This document shows, in pieces, positions 18,554 through 26,110 of a DNA stretch of 64,000 nucleotides. The notes below the pieces were generated by a model. That model was not told the DNA's origin. It saw only the letters and a program-made list of their open reading frames with translations, and did not search any database. The stretch is taken from assembly GCA_937868765.1 (NCBI GenBank), contig CALMNL010000003.1, forward strand, positions 310,001 through 374,000, read 5' to 3'. A program made the position numbers and the translations under genes. This DNA comes from an uncultured Desulfatitalea sp. (GTDB lineage: Bacteria > Desulfobacterota > Desulfobacteria > Desulfobacterales > Desulfosarcinaceae). Each line of letters starts with the position of its first letter. The first letter of the stretch is position 1.

Positions 18554-18997
18554 CTATTCGGGCACCACGTTCACGGTGATCTCAGGTTCCACGTCTTTGT
18601 AAACCCGGATGGCAACCTTGAATTCACCGATGGTTTTGATGGGTTCCTTCAGCAGGACCATCCGCTTTTCTACAATAATATCCTTTTTGGCCAAGGCATC
18701 CACGACATCGCGAACCGTCACCGACCCATAGAGGCGGTCACCTTCATGGATCTTGGCGGCTACCTCGCAGGCCACGCCTTCCAGCCGTTGGGCCATCTGC
18801 TGGGCCAACTCTTTTTCCTTGGCGATCTGCAGATCGAACTTGGCTTTTTCATGTTCCAAAATCTTACGGTACTGCGGGGTGGCCGGGACGGCCTTGCCCT
18901 GGGGAAGCAGATAATTGCGGGCGAAGCCGGGCGCCACATTCACCTCGCTGCCGATGATGCCTAATGAATCGATTGTTTCCTTGAGAATGACTTTCAT
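18554..18997 (-). CDS. rplI: 50S ribosomal protein L9
   Basis: A 147-residue L9. The N domain MKVILKETIDSLGIIGSEVNVAPGFARNYLLPQGKAV includes the signature (G..V.V..GYARNFL..P..A). A long connecting helix, IAKEKELAQQMAQRLEG, and the C-domain LYGSVTVRDVVDAL follow. L9 binds 23S rRNA and influences frame maintenance. GGAGGT lies just upstream. It is 37 bp after rpsR. Confidence 0.98.
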   Translation of the reverse strand: MKVILKETIDSLGIIGSEVNVAPGFARNYLLPQGKAVPATPQYRKILEHEKAKFDLQIAKEKELAQQMAQRLEGVACEVAAKIHEGDRLYGSVTVRDVVDALAKKDIIVEKRMVLLKEPIKTIGEFKVAIRVYKDVEPEITVNVVPE

Positions 18998-19034
18998 TTA
19001 AAACCTCCGAAGCCGCTCAAGCGGCGCGTACCGT

Positions 19035-19304
19035 TTAATCCAGAGTGCCCACGAACGGCAGTAGTGCAATGGCACGGGCGCGTTTGATGGCCAAAGTCAG
19101 CGTGCGCTGATGCGAGGCGCATGTTCCGGTGATTCGCCGCGGAATGATTTTGCCTCGTTCCGTGATGAAGTATCGCAGGGTTCTGGCATCTTTATAATCA
19201 ATCACGATTTTGCTGTCCGCGCAGAAGCGGCACACCTTGCGTCGATGATAAACTCTTTTCTTCCTCTTTGCCGCTACCGGTCTTTTCCCGTTTCTATCAT
19301 TCAT
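19035..19304 (-). CDS. rpsR: 30S ribosomal protein S18
   Basis: An 89-residue S18 with a long basic N-terminus ([21 protein letters not shown]). The core is [59 protein letters not shown], which contains the family signature. The KVCRFCAD start and the GTCASHQ cysteine give a CxxC...C arrangement typical of the zinc-containing (C+) S18 form. S18 pairs with S6 on the platform of the 30S subunit, and the complex can also bind the operon leader. Confidence 0.98.
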   Translation of the reverse strand: MNDRNGKRPVAAKRKKRVYHRRKVCRFCADSKIVIDYKDARTLRYFITERGKIIPRRITGTCASHQRTLTLAIKRARAIALLPFVGTLD

Positions 19305-19316
19305 GGGGTGCTCCTT

Positions 19317-19781
19317 TTAGCTCTCTGGGGTAATTGCGTCCGCGTCCGTTTCTTGTGCTGCCTGGTCTGGCTCCGTACCGGGGAGCGCTTGTGATGTGCT
19401 GCCCGGAGCGACCGTTCCTTCGGCCACCGGCGGTTCCTGGGCCGCGCTGGCTTTTGCAGCGGCGATATCCGCCAGGATTTTCTCCGCGTCGGCCTCGGCG
19501 GATAATTGGACGGTGAGGTATTTCATGGCGCGGTCGTCGATGCGGAAAAATCTTTCGAGCTCATCGACGGCTTTGCCAAGGCCGCAGTAATCCAGGCGCG
19601 CGTAATAACCGCGTGGCTTTTTCTTGATCTCATAAGCCAGCTTCTTTACGCCCCACAGATCTTCCTGGATGAAAACGCCGCCCTGCTGGGGAATGATCTC
19701 TTTGACGCGATTTAGGAATGACGTGCGGTCATCTTCAGATAGGTCTGGATCGATAATGACAATAGTTTCGTACCTTCGCAT
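19317..19781 (-). CDS. rpsF: 30S ribosomal protein S6
   Basis: A 154-residue S6. The core MRRYETIVIIDPDLSEDDRT, GVKKLAYEIKKKPRGYYARLDYCG and the RFFRIDDRAMKYLTVQL segment cover about the first 100 residues. The remaining roughly 55 residues are an Ala/Pro/Glu-rich tail (ending EPDQAAQETDADAITPES) that is longer than in E. coli. An AAAAGGAGGTTAC site before 19781 fixes the start; the longer frame to 19889 overlaps the promoter. It is first gene of the rpsF-rpsR-rplI-dnaB-hflX-suhB operon. Confidence 0.97.
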   Translation of the reverse strand: MRRYETIVIIDPDLSEDDRTSFLNRVKEIIPQQGGVFIQEDLWGVKKLAYEIKKKPRGYYARLDYCGLGKAVDELERFFRIDDRAMKYLTVQLSAEADAEKILADIAAAKASAAQEPPVAEGTVAPGSTSQALPGTEPDQAAQETDADAITPES

Positions 19782-19804
19782 GTAACCTCCTTTTGGATAA
19801 TAAA

Positions 19805-19825
19805 GCCCCGGCACGCGGTCGGAGC
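19805..19825 (-). promoter_or_regulatory. Candidate S6:S18-binding leader hairpin
   Basis: In the rpsF leader the RNA can fold as GCTCCG-ACCGCGTGC-CGGGGC, a 6-bp stem (one G-U) that presents a CCG trinucleotide near its base. The known bacterial S6:S18 autoregulatory motif exposes a CCG in this way, imitating the 16S rRNA site. Position (23-44 bases before the rpsF ATG) fits translational feedback. The match is by eye. Confidence 0.45.
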
Positions 19826-19860
19826 AAGGATAGGCATCATACACTTGATTTAAAACGCCT

Positions 19861-19889
19861 TTAATACATACCGGCCGCAGTTTTGTCAA
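19861..19889 (-). promoter_or_regulatory. Sigma-70-type promoter of the rpsF operon
   Basis: On the minus strand TTGACA (19884-19889) and TATTAA (19861-19866) are separated by exactly 17 bp, about 80 bp before the rpsF start. The -35 is a perfect consensus match. Confidence 0.75.
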
Positions 19890-19916
19890 GCGCTTCCTGA
19901 AATCGGCCGGAAAATG

Positions 19917-19946
19917 AAAAGGGGGGCGATTCTCGGATCGTCCCCC
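19917..19946 (-). terminator. Intrinsic terminator of tRNA-Lys(CUU)
   Basis: A GC-rich 10-bp stem (19921-19930 with 19937-19946, one G-U pair) is followed on the minus strand by TTTTCATTTT. It lies 13 bases after the tRNA 3' end and separates it from the rpsF operon promoter. Confidence 0.8.
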
Positions 19947-19959
19947 TCTTAGCGCGATT

Positions 19960-20036
19960 TGGTGGGCCGTGTTGGAATCGAACCAACAACCTACTGATTA
20001 AGAGTCAGGTGCTCTGCCTAGTTGAGCTAACGGCCC
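19960..20036 (-). tRNA. tRNA-Lys (anticodon CUU)
   Basis: The minus strand folds as a full cloverleaf: acceptor GGGCCGT/ACGGCCC, D arm AGCTCAACTAGGCAGAGC, anticodon loop CTCTTAA (CUU) and T arm GTTGGTTCGATTCCAAC. The 3' CCA is encoded. Confidence 0.96.
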
Positions 20037-20049
20037 GATGAAGCTGCCT

Positions 20050-20078
20050 TTGGTAGCAAGTTCCGATGGCCTTGTCAA
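20050..20078 (-). promoter_or_regulatory. Promoter of tRNA-Lys(CUU)
   Basis: The minus strand has TTGACA (20073-20078), a 17-bp spacer and TACCAA (20050-20055), 13 bp before the tRNA 5' end. The -35 is perfect; the -10 is weak. Confidence 0.55.
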
Positions 20079-20131
20079 ACACTTAATGAGGGAATTTCAA
20101 ATAGGGGGTCGCTCGTCCAGCGGCTTTTCCC

Positions 20132-20872
20132 CTATCCCCAGCGGCTTTGCTTTTCCTTGCGGGCTCGTCGGCGATCCTTTTTCCAGTCTATTTCTTTTCG
20201 CTGAGGCTTTTGATGGGGCGCTGCACCGGGTTTATCGGCCGCGGTCATATCTGGGAAAAAGCTTCCGGGCGTTTTAGGCTGGACAGGGGCCTTGGACGGA
20301 TTGGCGAGAGCTTTTTCTTTAGGCAAGGGGGGACCGCTGAGGCAATCCGGTAATATCGCATCGGCCAGAAACAGTGCTTCGCCATATTGTTGAAATCGGG
20401 TGCCCGCTGCCTGGGCTTTGGCGACTTGAATGGTGAGCAGTATCGGTTCGTTATCCGAGCGTCGGCCGATTCTTTGGGCCATGTCGATATCCGAGGACAG
20501 GATCAAGAAAGGCGAAGCCCCTGGCCTGAGGCCCTTATCGTGAACGATGGGGTATGCCCGTTGACGAACCGTTGCGTAGAGCAATTTCGGCAATTGGAGG
20601 GGCAGGGTGACGGAAGGCAATTGCGCCCTGTTGCGGGCGCGGATTCTGTCTTCCTGAATTTCAACGGGCGCCGGTCGCTCCATGGCGATCAGGCTCTTCA
20701 GATGCCCTTCTCTCAGGTGCCGCCATTCGTGATCTTCGTGAAGAGCTTGTAAAAGGGTCTTGATTTTCACGAACCCATCGGCGTCCGGCATCAGGCCAAA
20801 CTCATCGGGTTTGCGCGCTAGAACATATTCCAGAAATTTGGAAAGTTTTTTAAGATCTTGAGCAGGTGACAT
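20132..20872 (-). CDS. Divergent KptA/Tpt1-like RNA 2'-phosphotransferase homologue
   Basis: 246 residues. The N-terminal half resembles the KptA winged helix: DLKKLSKFLEYVLARKPDEFGLMPDADGFVKIKTLLQAL. The C-terminal half keeps the outline of the ADP-ribosyl-transfer domain (LLYATVRQRAYPIVHDKGLRPG, FLILSSDIDMAQRIGRR, LFLADAILPDCLSGPPLP). The usual QGHS and HVHLS segments, which supply catalytic residues, are replaced by RAQLPSV and FLILSS. A Pro/Lys-rich basic tail of about 50 residues follows and could bind RNA. It may have changed or lost activity. It is divergent from hemL. Confidence 0.7.
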   Translation of the reverse strand: MSPAQDLKKLSKFLEYVLARKPDEFGLMPDADGFVKIKTLLQALHEDHEWRHLREGHLKSLIAMERPAPVEIQEDRIRARNRAQLPSVTLPLQLPKLLYATVRQRAYPIVHDKGLRPGASPFLILSSDIDMAQRIGRRSDNEPILLTIQVAKAQAAGTRFQQYGEALFLADAILPDCLSGPPLPKEKALANPSKAPVQPKTPGSFFPDMTAADKPGAAPHQKPQRKEIDWKKDRRRARKEKQSRWG

Positions 20873-20974
20873 GGGGCTGAACCTTTCTTGACCCTTTCAT
20901 TTCGGTCTGTTATTTTTTGCCTCTATTTTCACCTTGATATCAAATCACAGAATCCTCTGAAAGGATGGCGTGCA

Positions 20975-22261
20975 ATGTACGATGCTTCCAAACGATTGTT
21001 CGAACGAGCCCTGGCGCTGATTCCCGGCGGGGTCAACAGTCCGGTACGTGCCTGTCGCGCGGTGGGGGGCGATCCTCTGTTCATCTCCCAAGCCCAAGGG
21101 TGCCATTTGTTCGATGCGGATGGAAACATCTTCATCGATTACGTGGGTTCATGGGGGCCCATGATCCTTGGGCATCGTCACCCGGCAGTGGTTGAGGCAC
21201 TCCTTCATGCCCTCGCGCGCGGTACCAGCTACGGCGCCCCCACTGCGCTGGAGGTGGAATTGGCCCAAATGGTGGTCGATGCCGTGCCCTCCATTGAGAA
21301 GGTGCGCATGGTCAACTCTGGTACCGAAGCGACCATGAGTGCCATTCGCTTGGCCCGCGGGGCCACCGGCCGCGAAATGATCATCAAATTCGATGGCTGC
21401 TACCACGGCCATGCCGACAGCCTGCTGGTGAGCGCCGGCTCCGGTGTGGCCACACTGGCCATCGCGGGAAGTCCGGGGGTGCCCCAATCCTTCGTGGATC
21501 ACACCGTTTCTGTTCCCTATAACAATCTGCCCGTGCTCGAGCAAGTGATGGCCGCCAAGGGCAAACGGGTTGCCGCCATCATTGTGGAGCCGGTGGCCGG
21601 GAATATGGGACTGGTCGCCCCGGCTCGAGGCTTCCTGCAGGGATTGCGCGATATGTGCGACCGTTATGGCAGCGTGCTGATTTTCGATGAGGTCATGACC
21701 GGCTTCCGCGTGGCTTACGGAGGCGCTCAAACTTTGTATGGCATTACGCCAGATCTATCCTGTTTCGGTAAGATCATCGGCGGTGGGTTGCCGGTGGGCG
21801 CCTATGGCGGTCGTAGTGAATTGATGGATCAGGTGGCGCCCCAGGGCCCGATCTACCAAGCCGGCACGCTTTCGGGCAATCCATTGGCCATGGCAGCTGG
21901 AATCGCTACTCTTAAAGAATTGTCCAAACCTGGATTCTACCAGGCGCTGGAGCAGACCTCCCAGCAGCTGCTGAATGGATTGCAGCAAGCAGCCCGTAAA
22001 GCCGGTATCGCGGTCTCGACCGATCGGGTCGGCTCGATGCTCGGGCTATTCTTCACCTCTGGACCGGTGCTGAACTTTGAAGACGCCAAACACTCGGACC
22101 TGAACCGTTTCACCGCCTATTATCAGCAGATGTTGGCCAGGGGCATCTACCTGGCCCCTTCCCAGTTTGAAGCATTTTTCGTATCGGCCGCCCACGACGC
22201 CGTTGCACTTGAAAAGACCCTGGCCGCAGCCGAGGCGGTATTCGGCAGCCTGGCCACATAA
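20975..22261 (+). CDS. hemL: Glutamate-1-semialdehyde 2,1-aminomutase
   Basis: A PLP enzyme that makes 5-aminolevulinate from glutamate semialdehyde (C5 route of tetrapyrrole synthesis). The 428-residue protein begins MYDASKRLFERALALIPGGVNSPVRA, the family start. It shows NSGTEATMSAIRLARG, FDGCYHGHAD, LIFDEVMTGFRVA and the PLP-lysine segment CFGKIIGGGLPVGAYGG. The in-frame ORF extends upstream to 20888, but homology and AAAGGATGG support 20975. A strong terminator follows directly. Confidence 0.97.
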   Translation: MYDASKRLFERALALIPGGVNSPVRACRAVGGDPLFISQAQGCHLFDADGNIFIDYVGSWGPMILGHRHPAVVEALLHALARGTSYGAPTALEVELAQMVVDAVPSIEKVRMVNSGTEATMSAIRLARGATGREMIIKFDGCYHGHADSLLVSAGSGVATLAIAGSPGVPQSFVDHTVSVPYNNLPVLEQVMAAKGKRVAAIIVEPVAGNMGLVAPARGFLQGLRDMCDRYGSVLIFDEVMTGFRVAYGGAQTLYGITPDLSCFGKIIGGGLPVGAYGGRSELMDQVAPQGPIYQAGTLSGNPLAMAAGIATLKELSKPGFYQALEQTSQQLLNGLQQAARKAGIAVSTDRVGSMLGLFFTSGPVLNFEDAKHSDLNRFTAYYQQMLARGIYLAPSQFEAFFVSAAHDAVALEKTLAAAEAVFGSLAT

Positions 22262-22270
22262 CTGTTTCCA

Positions 22271-22314
22271 ACAAAAGAGAACACCCGGCGACTGCCGGGT
22301 GTTCTCTTTTGTGT
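22271..22314 (+). terminator. Intrinsic terminator after hemL
   Basis: A perfect 19-bp inverted repeat (22271-22289 and 22294-22312) with loop GACT. The 3' arm ends in TTTT, and the 5' arm starts with AAAA on the plus strand, so it can stop transcription from both sides (hemL and the convergent lipoprotein gene). Confidence 0.92.
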
Positions 22315-22328
22315 AAAGGATGGTCTTT

Positions 22329-22646
22329 TCAGAATCTATATTTACAGAGCACCCAGGGCGTGAGGGGGGCCTGGATCTCTTCGGGCGTGTCGTTGGGTAT
22401 CATGCCGACGTCTTCCGAACTGTACCACAACCACTGGAAATCGATGTTAAGGGCATAACGGTCGGAAAGCTGAATGTCTGAATTACGGTCGGTCAGATCA
22501 TCGAGCGATACGACGAACTCATGGTTATGGTTCGCCGGCCCTTTGATTTGGATTCGTGCCATTCGCGGCGCTGAGACCAGGGACGAACATCCTGTCACAA
22601 ACCACAACAAGCTGATCATCAACACGATGCCAAGTTTGTTATGCAT
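22329..22646 (-). CDS. Small predicted lipoprotein of unknown function
   Basis: 105 residues with a lipoprotein signal: MHNKLGIVLMISLLWFVTGCSS, lipobox VTGC with Cys at about residue 20. The mature part, about 85 residues, is polar (IQIKGPANHNHEFVVSLDDL, LNIDFQWLWYSSEDVGMIP) with no recognised domain. Serine after Cys does not indicate inner-membrane retention, so an outer-membrane anchor is plausible. It lies between the hemL terminator and the M23 peptidase gene on the same strand as the latter. Confidence 0.65.
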   Translation of the reverse strand: MHNKLGIVLMISLLWFVTGCSSLVSAPRMARIQIKGPANHNHEFVVSLDDLTDRNSDIQLSDRYALNIDFQWLWYSSEDVGMIPNDTPEEIQAPLTPWVLCKYRF

Positions 22647-22737
22647 ACCGGGCCATCCTATTCAATGACAGTTTGCGGCGATATCCAGCGGGGTAATCTG
22701 TGCCTTCTCCTGGCCTGTCTCTCGAAGGTTGAACAGA

Positions 22738-23664
22738 TCAATCCAGAATGAAGTTCTCAGGATTGACGGGTACGCCATTGAGGCGAACTTCGTAATGGAC
22801 ATGCGGTCCCGTGCTGCGCCCCGTATTGCCCATCAGGGCGATGACTTCACCCCGTTTGACGCGTTCGCCTTTCTTCTTCAATATCTTGTGCAAATGTCCA
22901 TAGTTGGTGAGCATGCCAAAACCATGCTCTATGGTGATCATGTTGCCTATCAACCATTTGTTGTCCGCAAAGGTGACCAAACCATCGGCCGGTGCAATGA
23001 TCGGCGTGCCTTCGCGGTTGGCGATATCCATGCCTTTGTGAAGCTCCCTTCTCCCGGTAAAGGGGGAGACCCGATAGCCGAAATTCGAAGAGATCCAGCC
23101 TACGGCAGGTCGCAGGGAGGGGGTGGATGCCAGCAGGTTGCGTTTATCCTTCAAGGAATCCAGCAAGGATTCGATACTTTTGTGTTGAGCCGCCGTCGCA
23201 TGGCTGACTTGCCTGATCTGGTCGTGCATTTGGCGCACCAGCCGGTCATGACTTTCATTCAGTGGAATGTCGGTGTCTAAATCCTCTGGCATGGAGCCAC
23301 CAACTGAAAAAAGGTCGGATTGGTCACCCTTGTGTTCGAGGTTCGCCATGATCCGGATTTTGTTCTCAAACCCGTTCAGGGCCAATAGATTGGACTTCAA
23401 TTCGTTGATGGCTTGAGCGAAAGATTGGATCTGTTTGCGCTGCTCTTCGATATCGCCTTTGCTCTGCTTAAGTGCTGTTTGAAGGCCGGCTTTATCGGCC
23501 ACAGCCTGATAAAGCTGGAAATATTTATAGGTACCGACACCCATAACCGCCAGGCAGGTGATCACAAGCGCCGTCAACATCCATACCAGACGCTTGGAGA
23601 AGCGTTTTTCCTGAACAGGGCTGCCTTGGTCGTCGATGATCAGCAGGGTGTATTGTTTGCGCAT
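22738..23664 (-). CDS. M23-family (LytM) peptidoglycan endopeptidase, membrane anchored
   Basis: 308 residues. There is a short cytoplasmic start (MRKQYTLLIIDDQ), one membrane helix (LVWMLTALVITCLAVMGVGTYKYF), a coiled-coil stretch of about 50 residues (ADKAGLQTALKQSKGDIEEQ) and the C-terminal M23 domain. Zinc ligands are visible: HKGMDIANREGTPIIAPADG (HxxxD) and the last His in GPHVHYEVRLNG. The catalytic set is intact, so it could be an active endopeptidase rather than an EnvC-type activator. It acts in the periplasm. Neighbours give no further clue. Confidence 0.92.
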   Translation of the reverse strand: MRKQYTLLIIDDQGSPVQEKRFSKRLVWMLTALVITCLAVMGVGTYKYFQLYQAVADKAGLQTALKQSKGDIEEQRKQIQSFAQAINELKSNLLALNGFENKIRIMANLEHKGDQSDLFSVGGSMPEDLDTDIPLNESHDRLVRQMHDQIRQVSHATAAQHKSIESLLDSLKDKRNLLASTPSLRPAVGWISSNFGYRVSPFTGRRELHKGMDIANREGTPIIAPADGLVTFADNKWLIGNMITIEHGFGMLTNYGHLHKILKKKGERVKRGEVIALMGNTGRSTGPHVHYEVRLNGVPVNPENFILD

Positions 23665-23696
23665 GATCTTCTGTCATCCATTAGTGTATCTTTTTG

Positions 23697-24071
23697 TTAA
23701 ACGGTCAATGCACTCGATTGAACAGAAGCATCGTTTTCTGATGCCACTATGGCCAACTCAACCCGGTGGTGACCTTCGAAGCGGCCTTTGCGTTCGTTGA
23801 TGATGTTCTTGATCTCGGTTTTCCGGATTTCCATCGGGGCCAACGGTTCACCACTCAGATACTTCATCGGCAGGATGCTGCCGATCTTTAGCTGGGGCAA
23901 AACTTCAGATGAATCTTTCACCAGTAGAAATACACAGTTGCATTCCGAACGCCACAGTTTGAACTGATAGATGGGGTGGGGCGCATCCAGAACAAATTCC
24001 ACACTGTGACAATGGGCCGGAGGTAGTGCGCGCATCTGTTGTTTTGCTATTTTGGTCTGAAATGATTTCAT
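23697..24071 (-). CDS. Hypothetical protein, weakly PilZ/YcgR-like
   Basis: 124 residues from MKSFQTKIAKQQMRALPPAHC. The middle reads QFKLWRSECNCVFLLVKDSSEVLPQLKIGSILPMKYLSG, a pattern seen in small proteins with a beta-barrel that follow a PilZ-like layout (hydrophobic strands, a conserved G-x-x-L-x-M-K-Y). The canonical RxxxR and DxSxxG c-di-GMP motifs are not evident. The start at 24071 is chosen because AAAGGTGG precedes it; the upstream in-frame ATG at 24152 adds a Lys-rich stretch. Function is unknown. Confidence 0.5.
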   Translation of the reverse strand: MKSFQTKIAKQQMRALPPAHCHSVEFVLDAPHPIYQFKLWRSECNCVFLLVKDSSEVLPQLKIGSILPMKYLSGEPLAPMEIRKTEIKNIINERKGRFEGHHRVELAIVASENDASVQSSALTV

Positions 24072-24377
24072 CGCTTTCCACCTTTTCTGGTTTATGCACT
24101 CAGCCTCGCACAAGGCCTTCCGTGGGTCTTTTTTTTGCAAAGACGATGCCATGTTGCCTGCTATTGGCCCAGGATCGATCGTTCCACCTCAATCGAACCA
24201 TTTTCCCTGGAAAACATGTGGTTGCGGAATGACCGGATCTGGAAAGATTTCAGTCGGCAGGGGCGCGAAAGGCTGAACCAGCCCTTCCCTCGGCCAGGCG
24301 AAAGGATTCACTGATAGGCGCGTGAGCAGGTCGGTAGTTTTGCCGCTATACGTCAAAAAGCGGACTAATTTTTGGCA
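24072..24377. other. Intergenic stretch without a supported gene
   Basis: About 300 bp between the sigma-54 activator gene and the small hypothetical gene. Short ORFs exist on both strands, but none has a ribosome binding site or recognisable sequence. A weak CCGCT/AGCGG inverted repeat lies near 24343-24363, without a T tract. Confidence 0.4.
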
Positions 24378-25883
24378 CTATATGCCTTTGACATCGAATT
24401 TGGAGATCAGGCGGGAAAGATAGGTCCGTTGAATGTCCATGATTTGAGCCGCTTTGCTGCGGTTGCCGCCGGTATGTTTTAAGTTGAGAATAATAAACTC
24501 TTTTTTGAATTGGTTGAGTGCCTCATCCAGGGTAAGGCCCACCTGAAGGCCGGGGTAATTGCTGCGCGTGGATGCGATGGGCAAATCCTCGGGCAGGATC
24601 TCTTTGCCGTTTCCCATTACCACGGCCCGTTCTATGGCATTGCGCAGTTCCCGGATGTTGCCCGGCCAATCGTACTGAATCATTTTGTCCATGGCGGCCT
24701 TGGAAATGATCAGATGGGGGATCACGGTCTCCTCTTTGAAAAGGGAGAGGAAGTGCTCTGCCAACAAGGGGATATCCTCTCTGCGCTCTCGCAAGGTGGG
24801 CATGCTTATCTGTACCACGTTGAGGCGATAATAGAGATCCTCCCTAAAGCGGCCTTCGGCCACTTCGGTTTCCAGCTTCTTGTTGGTGGCCGATAGCACC
24901 CGCACATCCACCGAGATGGGGATATTGCCGCCCACCCGGTAAAAGCTGCCTTCCTGAAGCACTCTCAGCAGCTTGGCCTGCATGCCGGGGGTCATCTCGC
25001 CGATTTCGTCCAGAAAAATGGTCCCCTCATGGGCCAATTCAAATTTACCGACTTTGCGGCTGACGGCGCCCGTGAAGGCTCCCTTTTCATGTCCGAACAG
25101 TTCGTCTTCCAGCAGGGTTTCGGGCAAGGCGGCACAATTAATAACCACTAATGGCTTGTTTTTTCTTGGCCCGGCCCGATGGATCAAGCGGGCTAAAAGC
25201 TCCTTGCCTGTTCCGCTTTCGCCGAGAATAAGGGCGCTGGCTTTGGAGTTGGCAACTTTGAGGCCATCAGCGATTACCTTTTCTAAAGCGGCGCTCTTTC
25301 CGACCATTTCGTGGCGAACCTTAAGTTCTTCTTTAAGGTCTTGATTTTCGCGCTTGACCTCTTGGATATTCTGAGCATGCCCCAGGGCAAGGGCGGCGAG
25401 CGAGGCAAATTCCTCAAGGAGCTGCATGTCGCTTTGCTCCAAGGGGCGGCCGTCTTCCTTGTCGATGATCTGCATCACACCGATGGTAGCCTGTTCGCGC
25501 TTGAGCGGCACACAGGCGATGGATTGGGTCTCGAACCGAATGGATTCGCTGATCTCTTTAAACCACCGAGGCTCCTGGCGCACGTCTGGAATCAGGAGCG
25601 ATTGGCCGCTCTGGGCCACATGACCGGCGATGCCCTGCCCCATTTTGATGCGATACTCTTTGACTTCTTTACGTTTTTCACCGGTGGCCACCTGAAAAAA
25701 GAGGGTGTTGGTCTTGTTGTCCACCAGCAATAAGGAAGCCGCCTTGGCCTGCATCACACGGGCGGCCGAAGCGATAATCAACTCCAGGAGTTTATCCAAA
25801 TCCTGAACGGACGATACCCATGAAGAAATCTCTTTTAAATGGGTAATCAAGGCCGCATCGCTGGACGATATTTTGAATGGCAT
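24378..25883 (-). CDS. Sigma-54-dependent transcriptional activator with N-terminal GAF domain
   Basis: 501 residues: GAF domain (about 15-165, KAASLLLVDNKTNTLFFQVATG), AAA+ domain and Fis-type HTH. Walker A is ILGESGTGKELLARLIH; the sigma-54 contact loop is canonical GAFTGA (ELFGHEKGAFTGAVSRK); Walker B is GTIFLDEIGEM. The C-terminal helix-turn-helix reads GGNRSKAAQIMDIQRTYLSRLISKF. The GAF domain should sense a small molecule or redox state, making this an NifA/NorR-type activator with unknown signal and targets. It starts at MPFKISSSD with CAGGT upstream; the in-frame ATG at 25943 is less likely. Confidence 0.92.
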   Translation of the reverse strand: MPFKISSSDAALITHLKEISSWVSSVQDLDKLLELIIASAARVMQAKAASLLLVDNKTNTLFFQVATGEKRKEVKEYRIKMGQGIAGHVAQSGQSLLIPDVRQEPRWFKEISESIRFETQSIACVPLKREQATIGVMQIIDKEDGRPLEQSDMQLLEEFASLAALALGHAQNIQEVKRENQDLKEELKVRHEMVGKSAALEKVIADGLKVANSKASALILGESGTGKELLARLIHRAGPRKNKPLVVINCAALPETLLEDELFGHEKGAFTGAVSRKVGKFELAHEGTIFLDEIGEMTPGMQAKLLRVLQEGSFYRVGGNIPISVDVRVLSATNKKLETEVAEGRFREDLYYRLNVVQISMPTLRERREDIPLLAEHFLSLFKEETVIPHLIISKAAMDKMIQYDWPGNIRELRNAIERAVVMGNGKEILPEDLPIASTRSNYPGLQVGLTLDEALNQFKKEFIILNLKHTGGNRSKAAQIMDIQRTYLSRLISKFDVKGI

Positions 25884-26110
25884 ATGAATTACCTGAAATT
25901 TGATTGTATAACTATTTGTTATGATTAAAATCCGCCGGCCCAAAGGGGTAGGGGGCGGTGGGCGGAAAAGCTATGTGTATAATAACTGACAAGCCTGGGG
26001 GTGTCAAATCAAACTCTGGAAATTATAACCTAAATCTTCCATTGTGGTTTTTCCCTGCTTCATTTATGGTGAGCGCAGTGTGCAATCTCGAAGATCAAGA
26101 GGCCATGCTT

